This document shows positions 46,377 to 56,139 of a stretch of 64,000 nt of DNA, piece after piece. Source of the DNA: Megamerina dolium (Eukaryota; Arthropoda; Insecta; Diptera; Megamerinidae). Each line of letters starts with the position of its first letter. The first letter of the stretch is position 1. The notes below the pieces were generated by a model. It saw only the letters and a program-made list of their open reading frames with translations, searched no databases and was not told the origin of the DNA. The stretch is from the NCBI GenBank assembly GCA_963854835.1, contig OY978526.1, positions 30,183,073 to 30,247,072 on the forward strand. Reading direction: 5' to 3'. The position numbers were made by a program, and so were the translations under genes.

Positions 46377-46718
46377 ATGAAACTCTTCTTCATCGTCGTG
46401 TTAGCAGCTCTGGCTTGCAATGCAGTACTTGGTGGCGGAGTGCCCTCCAAGTCAAGATTGTTCGATCCGAAGGTTTTTCAAGTGAATGCTCAAAAACTCG
46501 CAAGCAGTGCAAAGGACTGTATTAGAATTATCAAAGCTAATAAAAACAAAGAAGAAAACATCAATATAGACGATTGTTTGCAACAAGTTGTCGCAGCTCT
46601 TAAGGGGATGCAGGAGTCAAATATTTTGGATGAATTCAGCCGTTTTACCGATAAAGCATCGGTTGATTTCAAAAAAAGTCTAAATGAAATCAAGGACGGT
46701 TGCTCCAAGAGACAATAA
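46377..46718 (+). CDS. A4: secreted small protein, type A
   Basis: 113 aa, intronless. The frame extends upstream to 46305, at the TATA box, so the ATG at 46377 is chosen; it gives MKLFFIVVLAALACNAVLGG, a signal peptide. Core cysteines Cys48 (SSAKDCIRIIKANK) and Cys67 (NIDDCLQQVVAAL) are 18 residues apart. The box GMQESNILDEF (residues 77-87) carries a canonical ESNIL as in B4. The C-terminus differs from other type-A proteins: acidic/polar with Cys109 (EIKDGCSKRQ) instead of a hydrophobic basic tail. Divergent from B3. Function unknown. Confidence 0.85.
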   Translation: MKLFFIVVLAALACNAVLGGGVPSKSRLFDPKVFQVNAQKLASSAKDCIRIIKANKNKEENINIDDCLQQVVAALKGMQESNILDEFSRFTDKASVDFKKSLNEIKDGCSKRQ

Positions 46719-46924
46719 TATGGCGCTATAATAATTTGTAAAGTTGCAAAAAACATTTAACACTTGTTTAACGGAGAGATTGTTATTATTATTACTATTA
46801 TTATCAATCTATATGAAAAAAGGAACTTAATAGATGTTAAATACTGTACAGGAAGAAATAGATTATTGTATGGATGAAAGAAACAGTTGAAAATCTTTTA
46901 TTTTTGGTGGAATTCCTAAAAAAA

Positions 46925-48275
46925 AAAATCTCTTTACAGTCGGCTAGGGCCGACCAAATTATACCATGCATATGTAGATATACATATAAAGAGTTTGCGC
47001 GAATATCCATCTTTTTCTTTTATTTCCACTTTTTGAGAAACAATTTTTGCGTATAATACTAATTTACACCTGAAATATGGTTGACTTTGACAAAGTACTT
47101 TGTAACTTATGGGCGTTTTAAAGGGGATAATTTAAAGGAGGTTTTTATGATAATTCCGAGGCTTAGTATGGAAGCTATATAAAAAGTGCGAGTAGTTTAC
47201 CACTTCATTGTAAATCTAATTAATTTTACAATATTAATCCACACCTTAAATTTGGTTGTCCCACGTATTTTATTTTCGCAACTTTGTATGGGAGCCCCAA
47301 TAAGAAGTAGGCCAGATACGCTGATTTTTTTGCAGGTTATTTTCAACTATCATATTAATTTAAGTGTCAAATATGGTTATTCTAGACAGAAGATTGCCGA
47401 AGTTACAGCTGTTTCAATTTAAAATTTGTATGGGGCTACAATAAACAGTGGGCGTGGCGCGCCCATTTCCAGTGAGCCTAGTTGCTCGTACAATACTAAT
47501 CCACACTTTAAATCTCGTTATTCTATCCTGAATAGTTTGCAAGTTATAACCGGTAACATTTTTTTTTTAATTTCCGCAACTTTGTATGGGCGACCCAAAA
47601 AGGAGTGGGCGTGGCACACTGATTTTCTGCCATATTATTTCCGACTACCATGTTATTCTAAGTGTCTATTATGGTTATTCTCCTCAGAAGATTGTAGAAG
47701 TTACAGCTGTTTCAATTTAAAAGAAGTACAGACACTTTGTATGAGAGTTACGCTAAAAAGTAGGCGTGGCTCAACCACTTTTGGCGAGATTATATAGAAG
47801 TATAATATAACTCTATGTGCCAAATATTGTTGTCCCAAGTGGTATATTATGTGAGTTATAGCAAGTTAAAGATTTTGAAAATTCCAAGGTTAGTCGCTTT
47901 GAATGCTTGGTGTGGGCGTGGCTCTCGACCGATCATGCCCAATATCAATCCCCTCTGTACCCTTGGATCAAAGGTTACTTGTGCCAAATTTTGTCGAAAT
48001 AGCTCAATATTTACTCAAATTAACGTGCGATCCAGCCAGGTGACAGACAGACAGACGGACGGACGGACGGACAGACGGACGGACAGACGGACGGACGGAC
48101 GGACAGACGGACGGACGGACGGACAGACGGACGGACGGACGGACATCGTTAAATCGAAAATTTAAGCGACACTGATCACGAATATATATCTATGTCTATA
48201 TCTCCGGAGTCAAGTGGACACAAACATCTGACCGAAATGAATATACCTTGCATATTGTATTATGCAGGGTATAAT
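46925..48275 (+). mobile_element. mini-me/DINE-like element
   Basis: Opens with ctctttacagtcggctaggg and closes with a hairpin, ataccttgcatattgtatta then tgcagggtata. The interior has repeated blocks of 'aactttgtatggg' + 'gtgggcgtggc' (near 47280, 47420, 47580, 47740 and 47900) and a long GGAC/AGAC tract at 48047-48146. The paired tract-plus-hairpin architecture matches dipteran mini-me/DINE-1 (Helitron-related) elements. It has no coding capacity. Related short copy at 16190-16548. Confidence 0.65.
48047..48146. repeat. GGAC/AGAC minisatellite, about 100 bp
   Basis: Run of ggac and agac units in an irregular higher-order pattern; part of the mini-me-like element, not CRISPR (no spacers). 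Confidence 0.9.
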
Positions 48276-48279
48276 TATG

Positions 48280-49160
48280 GTATTTTAAATGACATACAAC
48301 ACGGTTGAGTATACCGCCCTTACAGAAAAGGAAGATCTAGGAATTTTCATTTGTAATTTTTATTTTTTGCTCAATGTGACAACATCAACATTTGGACCTA
48401 TCTTATATCGGACAATTGAAAATCATATTAACACGAAATAAAGTTTGTATTGCTTATTAGTACCAAGCATAACACGCAAAAAATGCTGTACTATAGATGC
48501 CATACAAAATTTAATATTTGAGTAAGTTGAGTACATTGAGCACATCATTAAATACAGTTTAAAACAGCCTCATCCAAATATTCATCAACCTCACGTTATT
48601 AGGCAAGGTACAACAACTATTTGGCAGCTCACCGGAGGGCCATCTCTCATACAAGCAGTGACTATGTATGAAAAAAAATGTATGATGGGTAAAGAGCACT
48701 ATAAAAAAGTAGCTGCATCTAAACAATGCTATAATTTATTTAATACATACCTGTAGCTACAGCGCTATAGCAGAGTACTATAATACATAGACTCCCACCT
48801 AATATTTTTATTGTTTGGTATATTTTGAGAGCCACTAATCTCGAATACGGAATTAATTCTATCGGATCCCCTGATGAAGGTTGATTTGACTAATACATAC
48901 ACTGTCAAGACATTCCGCTTTTGACGGTACTGCGAAAAATTTTACATTAATATTCCATCAAAATATTTTTGAGACGATAAAATGCTCCGATTTTTACCCC
49001 CTGAAAATAAGTGTACAAAATGTGATGTTGATCATGCATCATGCTCGCCAGCCATTATCTCAAATGAACCCTACCTAGAAAATATTCATTGTGAGTCTTG
49101 CGGTGTACAATGGCTGCTTAATCACATATTGAAATAATTGCCCCAAGACTAGCATTATAT
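48280..49160. other. intergenic, no gene seen
   Basis: AT-rich with no ORF of interest and no recognised repeat. Confidence 0.45.
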
Positions 49161-49162
49161 GA

Positions 49163-50640
49163 TCTAACTTACTTACTTATGTGGCCATAACAACCGATGA
49201 TTGATTTATGCCGAATTAAATACCCCCTTTGCTGGAGCGTCTTCTTGCATTCGCTCGAAAAAACCTACTCAGCGCAGCTGCTGGAATTTCATTCTCTTGG
49301 CTATGTCAATTTCAGCGTACAGCTCATACAGCTCATCGTTGTATCTTATTCCATACTCGCGAGGTTGCTGAGCATAGGCTTCAATCTTTCACATAATACG
49401 CACGATAAGACCTTGTATACGATGCTCAGGAGACTTATGCCTCGGTAGTTGGTGCAAATTGTGGGGTCTCCTTTCTTATGTATGGGGCAGAGAACACTGA
49501 GACTCCAATTATCGGGCATGCTTTCGTCCGACCATATTCTGTTTATGAGCTGGTGTATGCATGTGAGCAGCTCATCGCCTCCGGTCTTAAACAACTCGGC
49601 AGGCAGGCGATTCCCATTTCCGTCACAGTAAGAAGAGGCTCTGGAATTTAAACCTCCCCTCAGGCGCTTGATCTTTTCGAAGAATTTTCGAGTATCATTC
49701 CTGTCGCCGCACATCTTTATCTCCTCACACTCGCGTCTTTCTTGTTCTCTCTTCTTGCGTCTGAAAATACATCTCTACGCACTCCTTTTCTCTTTGTACC
49801 GCCCCTTAACAGCTCGCTTTGCTTCTGCACGCAGGGTTTTTCTGTAGGCGGCGTCTTTCTCTGCGATAGCGTCGCGACACTCCTGATCATACCACTCATT
49901 CCTCAGAGGCCGGTAATAACCGATTACCTCCTCGGCAGCAGTAGTCATGGAGTGGGATATGTGTGTCCACCATGCACATGTATCATCAAGATGGGGGGTG
50001 TTCTGCCTGAGCAGATTCTAGAGCCGAGTGGCAAAAGCATCTGGTGTCTCTGGTGATTGCAGCTTACTTACGTCAAGCTTTCTCTGGGTGGGACTTCTTT
50101 TATTATTTGCGACACATAAGTACGCACTCCGGCTGCAACAAGGTAGTAATCCGACTTGATGTTGGCACCACGGATCGATTTTACGTCCATCACACTAGAA
50201 GCATGCCTTCCGACAATCACCACATGAGCAATTTGGTTTCTTGTACGTTGATCTGGAGACAGCTATGTCGCTTTGTGGATATCAAGATGTTGGAACAGCC
50301 CTGTACCGTCCATCGGATTTCCTGGAGAGCGGTGATCTCAGCATTGTGCTTCTCGAGGACATCCCCAACTGGATAGAGGCACCTTCCCTATAGAGGAATG
50401 GGATGTTCCAGGTGCATATCCGTAAATTGTGGTCCTTTTTTCGTTTGAGTGGGTAATCATCAAAAGCGGGATTCCTTATCCGAGGCCCTGTTTTGTTCTT
50501 CACTGGGGGAGCGTTGTTATGTGGTGGGTCCCAAGCCCAATGCACAACCTCGAATTAAGGGAAGTTTTCGCCATTCACTTTAGCTGCCGCTTAGCGGGTT
50601 TTGGAACAACGTTGCCCAATGGTCGCTGCATGGAGGCTCC
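49163..50640 (-). mobile_element. RTE-like LINE, internally deleted
   Basis: The minus-strand 3' tail (cttacttacttatgtggcca in plus) is at 49163; a decayed RT C-terminus follows, then 49346-49714 with NDTRKFFEKIKRLRGGLNSR and SLSVLCPIHKKGDPTICTNY, an RT start. Next come the linker (SDARRENKKDASVRR), the endonuclease C-terminus, and at 50282-50545 the endonuclease N-terminus (NLRICTWNIPFLYREGASIQ). The catalytic YADD region is deleted. Opposite in orientation to the copy just downstream. Confidence 0.8.
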
Positions 50641-50869
50641 CCATTAAAATGAAGATCGTCACAGGGAGGACCCCTATTTAGAAGGAAGACGTCATCACAT
50701 AGTAAGCAGGACAAACTACATGATGACGAGTGAGTTGACTTGGGATGAGTTTAACAAGGATTCCGCTATTTTCGCCAGGTTGGAGCAGTTAGCCACGTTG
50801 CCTTGCAAAAAGGCATATCCATTTACTTTTTGATAACATTTGTCATTGAAAAATGTCTTCAGGTCTTTT

Positions 50870-51737
50870 CTTCAAGATACCAACTACCGTGGTATAAGTC
50901 TTCTTAGCATCGCGTACGAGGTTCTATCGAGCGTACTGTGAAAGATTGAAGCCTATGCTTAACAATCTGGTTGGACCTTGTCGAATTGTCTTCAGACCTG
51001 GTAAATCCTCCATCGACCAGATTTTCACACTGACTGCGCGAGCAGTCAGTGCAGCATTCTCAGAGTTGGAAAGAGAGTCGCGTCGGATGGGTCTTACGGT
51101 GAACGAGGTCAAGACGAAGTATCTAGTGTCAACAAACAAAGAGTTCCGGCATCTTCGACAGTACGTTACTGTTAATAACTGTGCTTTTGAAGAGGTAAAT
51201 AACTTTGTTTATCTTAGTATCAGCATTAACAACAGTAATGACGTCAGCGTGGATATATTGCGAAGGATCGCTCTTGCAAACAAGTGTTACTTTGGGCTAA
51301 GTAAGCAATTGAGAAGACGAGCTTTTTTGAGAAACGAAAACCACACTCTACAAGTCTCTCATCATGCCTGACCTTACATATGGTGCCGAAGCTTGGACAA
51401 TTTCCACCTCAGATAGGAGAACACTCAAGAGAAAAGTCCTACGCAAGACCTGTGGAACTATTTGCGTTGGTTTCGGGAATCGAATAAGCTACAACCATGA
51501 GCTGTATGAGCTGTATACCGGCACCAATATAATAAAACGCATTAAAATTCAGCTGCTGCGCTGTCTAGGGTGGTGTCATATTCGACACCCGCTGGTGGAA
51601 GATCTAACCTCCGGTGGAAAGACCAAGTACTGGAGAACCTGACAGTGTTTGGATTTTCTAGCTAGCGTCAGCTAACGAAGTATGCTGGATTCGGCCTAAA
51701 TAAATTTTCGGTTGTTATGGCTACATAAGTAAGTAAG
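50870..51737 (+). mobile_element. RTE-like LINE 3' fragment
   Basis: Plus strand: LKPMLNNLVGPCR...FRPGKSSIDQIFTL jumps by deletion to ARAVSAAFSELERESRRMGL, losing the YADD block. It continues with TNKEFRHLRQYVTV and a frame-shifted C-terminus (ADLTYGAEAWT-like, 51364 on). The 3' end is ggttgttatggctacataag plus (taag)n and a (tc)n run at about 51741-51760. Confidence 0.8.
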
Positions 51738-51769
51738 TAACTCTCTCTCTCTCTCTCTCTAAAAGTTCA

Positions 51770-52060
51770 CAATACGTCGACACATTTTGCACCACGAATT
51801 GAGAGGATGCTAAATCTTTAGACTAATACTGAATAAGCTATTACCATGATATGTACGGGCTGCGAAACATTACTGACGTAGTTCAGCGCATAAAAATCCA
51901 GCTGACACATTGGCTTGGTCATTTCAAGCGAATGGTGCAATATGCTCCAATCGAAAATGTGTTATATTCGGGGCTCGCTGGTGGGCACAGACCAAGAGAA
52001 ATCAACACTTTGAATTTCCAACTGGTTCCAGTCAGCCAAAAATGTTCTTAGAGCAGCAAA
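51770..52060 (+). mobile_element. second RTE 3' fragment
   Basis: The 51851-52051 frame has VVQRIKIQLTHWLGHFKRM and APIENVLYSGLAGG, matching the IKIQRLRWLGHVERM...PAKKVLYSEPAGG block of other RTE copies. No 3' tail. Confidence 0.7.
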
Positions 52061-52634
52061 AATCGAAAACCGTTGATACAAATAAGTACCCAAGTTAAAG
52101 TGCTGTCAGAATTTTGCACTCAAAATAAAATCATCATCATTATTCGCTGCAAACAAAACCTTTCTTCCATTAACCGTTGGCACAAAGTTCGTGTATTGCA
52201 ACCGCAAAGTCTAAATAACCGCTACTGTTTTTGAGGTTTGTCCTTGAAAATATTCAAATATGAATGGACAAATATTTAAACTTCAATGATGGAAAACCCC
52301 AAAGAATGCTCTTGTTGCAGTTTCGGTATACATTTGATTAAATAAATGTGTTTTATGGTATTAAATAATTTGTCAAATGAAAGCAAATAAGACGAATGTA
52401 TTTTCAATTCAAAATAATAAAAAAAATAATACAATACAATTTTGCACAAAACGCAGTAACATATTTTCCATATTGACAAATTGCCATTATTTTGCTATTG
52501 GTATAAGTATTTGGGCTTTTCCACACTACTGAGCAAACTTGCCTTTTGTTTTGACCACACAATATATATAAATGTAAACATATATATTCCTTAGATGGGT
52601 GCATATGAATGCAATACAAAGTTTTACCAGCCAC

Positions 52635-52642
52635 TATATATA
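52635..52642 (+). promoter_or_regulatory. TATA box of B4
   Basis: TATATATA in the context ccactatatatagagc, 97 bp upstream of the B4 ATG. Confidence 0.75.
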
Positions 52643-52731
52643 GAGCTGATGTTCGATTTATTTGACAGCACTTGCGGCATCAGCAATTATCAGTGGCTTA
52701 CCATCTGAACAATAACTAAAAAAAACTTAAA

Positions 52732-53070
52732 ATGAAATTGTCATATCTTTTCATAGGCATTCTAGTCATTGCGATTATGGCTGGTGCAACAGAAGGCAGA
52801 CACAAATCAAAATCCAAAACTAAGGTGCAAACGAAAACTGCAGTCGGTCCAGCCAACACTGAAGTTAACTTTGGCAAAATGATTCAAGGTTTTGCTGAAA
52901 TTGCAGCATCAGCCGTGAACATGGTGCGTGACATACAGAACGATGATAGTTTGGCAAAAGATGCTGATGCATTTCAAGTCGGTTGGACACATTTAAAGGA
53001 ATCGAATATATTACCAATTTTGAAAAAAATTGGACTATTTGCACTCAAGATTGTAAAAGCATTAATTTAA
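52732..53070 (+). CDS. B4: secreted small protein, type B
   Basis: 112 aa, intronless. Signal peptide MKLSYLFIGILVIAIMAGAT. It has the longest basic spacer of the B set (RHKSKSKTKVQTKT), then KMIQGFAEIAASAVNMV, ADAFQVGWTHLKESN (FQ-x-G-W, residues 81-85; ESN at 90-92) and ILPILKKIGLFALKIVKALI, a strongly amphipathic cationic tail with no cysteine. It differs from B1-B3 in lacking the tail cysteine. No divergent A partner remains; the upstream neighbour is RTE sequence. The shared HLKESNI box ties it to B2 and, through ESNIL, to A4. Function unknown. Confidence 0.85.
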   Translation: MKLSYLFIGILVIAIMAGATEGRHKSKSKTKVQTKTAVGPANTEVNFGKMIQGFAEIAASAVNMVRDIQNDDSLAKDADAFQVGWTHLKESNILPILKKIGLFALKIVKALI

Positions 53071-53151
53071 TTAAATGCTCATATTAAATGTTCTATAGAG
53101 AAAGAAATAAATATCATGCATAAATTTTCAAATTTCAAAAGTGTTTTTCTA

Positions 53152-53267
<116 letters not shown>

Positions 53268-53289
53268 TTTTACCAATTTCTTACAACAA

Positions 53290-53860
53290 CGGCAACAACA
53301 ACAACATTTGAAATCATCTATGAATTTGTATAGATGATTCCAAAAACTTTTCTCTCTTCATATTTCACTTTCCAACTTGTTGTCAATGTTTGACATTTTT
53401 TGTTCCATCGATTCTGTTGTGCTGCTTCTGTCAATGACTTGTCAGAAGTGCTATTCTTTGACAGCTCATATTACAAATGACAAGGGACCAAGTATTGATT
53501 TGCAATACGATGTGAGCTGCACGATGCCATCAAACAATCGTACACGTACACATGACATGTTATTACGTTCAAGTGCGTTGTGGTTAAGAATGAAAGTCAT
53601 ATTGAAAAACGTATAATATTTGTTTCTATGTAAATGAAGTTGAATTTATTGAAATATGTGCAGATGTCTTTCTATGTATTACTTGAATAACCTTTGATTA
53701 ACCTTTTTTAACTATTACATATATCTATGCCATATATGTATATCTAATAGTATATTGAAAAATATTTTCCAGTTTGTTGCATCTGACAAATACATATTAC
53801 AGTTGGCAACTCAACTAAAATTAGCATTACAGATGGCAACTAAAACGAACAGCTGATTGG
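53290..53860. other. intergenic downstream of B4
   Basis: No supported gene. An ORF at 53377-53616 has no recognised domain. Confidence 0.4.
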
Positions 53861-53869
53861 TATTATCGT

Positions 53870-54625
53870 TGGTTACTTTTCTTCAGTTCACTTGCGAGAA
53901 GTGTCAAGTAGAGGCAACTGCTAATTTACCAGTTGCGCGTGCACAAAAAGAGTTGAAAATCGAAAAAACGTGAGATAAGAAAAAAAATTATCATAATATG
54001 CACCATTTTATAATACAACCAATTTTTAGGCACATAAAAATAACTACTCAAAGCCAATTGGCAAAACTGGTCCAATTGATGGAGGACAATCCAGACATAG
54101 GTCTCCAACAAAAATACCTTTAGGTAAATGTGGGACTAATTCAGGCACGTCATACGAATACCAAAGGGTTTGTTAAAACATTAATAATATGCTTTCGTCT
54201 ATTTTTACATATTTTTAAAATCTAGATATGGATTCATTACAAAAGTAAAAGGCCAAAGTAAAGAAGAAGATGACTACCAACAGACAACAGCTGGTCTGTC
54301 AGAGGATATTTCTTTAACTCCGTTGAGGCGTGAGTGTGAGACAGCTTGTACAGATGACGCGACAAATTACACTAAGTGGTCACGCTTACGGTATAGAAAA
54401 TTTTGAACCACCACCTCCACCCGAAACTTCTTCACAAACTGTGGAAACAGTGAATATTAAACAACCAATTCCAAGATAAGAAATTCACCTGAAGAAAAGC
54501 GGATGAGCTTCTGAAAGAACAAGTACGCATTCAGAGCGTCTTCAAGAAAATTGAAAATACGGCGCACAAAAATTATAAAATCAATAAAGAAATGCTCGAA
54601 ATAAAAAAAGCGGGAGACATTTTAA
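53870..54625 (+). pseudogene. PIF/Harbinger Myb/MADF-like accessory ORF, decayed
   Basis: The plus strand contains TTQSQLAKLVQLMEDNPDI, then VNVGLIQARHTN in a shifted frame, matching the N-terminal Myb/SANT-like DNA-binding protein encoded by many PIF/Harbinger transposons. It ends with a helical tail, LLKEQVRIQSVFKKIENTAH and KNYKINKEMLEIKKAGDIL, consistent with the coiled-coil C-terminus of those proteins. Stops and shifts in between. The HARBI1-like transposase is on the opposite strand at 56.1-57.1 kb, as expected of the two-ORF layout. The frame is cut at about 54625 by an RTE insertion. Confidence 0.6.
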
Positions 54626-54626
54626 G

Positions 54627-56083
54627 GCTGAAGAACAACAAAGCTGCAGGTGCTGATGGCCTGCCTGCCGAGTTGTTTAAGACCGGAGGCGATGAGCTGC
54701 ATGCACCAGCTCGTACGCAGAATATGGTCGGATGAAAGCATGCCTGATGATTGGAGGCTCAGTGTTCTCTGTCCTGTACATAAAAAAGGAGATCCCACAA
54801 TCTGCGCCAACTACTGTGGAATAAGTCTCCTGAGCATCGCATACAAGGTCCTATCAAGCGTATTGTGTGAAAGATTGAAGCCCATGCTCAACAACCTGAT
54901 TGGACCTTATCAGTGTGGCTTCAGACCTGGTAAATCATGAAAAACAGATCGACACGCACCACCTATTTGTTGATTATAAAGCCGCTTTCGACAGTCCGGT
55001 AAGGGATTACATCTACGCAAGAATGTCTGAGTTCGGTGTTCCTGCAAAGCTCATTCGACTTTGCAGAATGACAATGCATAACTCCCGTTGTGCAGTGAAA
55101 ATTGGGAAGGACCTCTCCACACCGTTTAGAACCGAACGGGGTTTCAGACAAGGTGATTCGTTATCGTGAGACTTCTTCAATCTTATTATGAAGAAAATAA
55201 TACGAGCTGCTGATCTACGACATAATGGCACTATCTTCAACAAAAGTGTCATGCTGTTAGCGTATGCCGACGATATTGATATAATCGGCATGAACACTGG
55301 AGCAGTCAGTGCAGCATTCTCAGAGTTGGAAAGAGAGTCGCGTCGGATGGGTCTTACGGTGAACGAGGTCAAGACGAAGTATCTAGTGTCAACAAACAAA
55401 GAGTCCCGGCGTCTTGGACAGTACGTCACTGTTGACAACTACGCTTTTGAAGTAGTAAGGGACTTTGTATATCTTGGAACCAGCATTGACAGCAGTAATG
55501 ACGTCAGCCTGGAGATATTGCGAAGGATCACTCTTGCAAACAGGTGCTACTTTGGGCTAAGTAAGCAATTGAGAAGTCGAGCCCTCTCTCGAAGAACGAA
55601 AACTACACTCTACAAGTCTCTCATCATGCCTGTCCTAACATATAGCGCTGAAGCCTGGACAATTTCCACCTCAGATGAGCGAATGCTTGGAGTTTTCGAG
55701 AGAAAAGTCCTACGCAAGATCTTTGGACCTATTTGCGTTGGTGGCGAGTACCGAATAAGGTACAATCATTAGCTGTACGAGCTGTATGCCGATATTGACA
55801 TAGTACAGCGCATCAAAATAAAGCGGCTGCGCTTGCTATGTCATGTCGAGCGAATGGAAGAACACGCTCCAGCTAAGAAGGTGTTAAATTCGGAACCCGC
55901 TGGAGGACGACGCAGAAGAGAAAGACTTAACCACCGGTGAAAAGATCAAGTACTGGAGAACCTGATGGCGCTTGGAATTTCTAACTGGCACCAGCTAGCG
56001 AACAGAGATGGCTGGCGAAGCATCTTATATTCGGCCTAAATCGATATTCGGTTGTTATGGCCACATAAGTAAGTAAGTAATCC
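54627..56083 (+). mobile_element. RTE-like LINE, 5' truncated, inside Harbinger
   Basis: Opens in RT: KNNKAAGADGLPAELFKTGG, SVLCPVHKKGDPTICANYCG and GFRPGKS, then a small deletion to HLFVDYKAAFDSPVRD. After a stop at 55167, the frame from 55188 contains LLAYADDIDIIG and the C-terminal blocks up to a stop at 55770. The 3' end is ggttgttatggccacataag plus (taag)n. It closely resembles the copy at 27.4-29.5 kb, including the RT stop immediately before FFNLI, so both descend from one already defective source. Confidence 0.85.
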
Positions 56084-56139
56084 ATAGAACTACATACTTA
56101 AGCTTGTAATAATTATTTATTTTTTATTTTTTTTTTTAA

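Noticed and set aside
48047..48146. CRISPR-like array
   Set aside because: Simple GGAC/AGAC units without spacers, inside a dispersed dipteran element.
20356..53070. Identification of the A/B proteins as a known antimicrobial peptide family (cecropin, ceratotoxin or similar)
   Set aside because: They are much longer, have a different layout (core cysteine pair or FQ-x-G-W/Y, ESN box), and share only the general amphipathic character of the tail.
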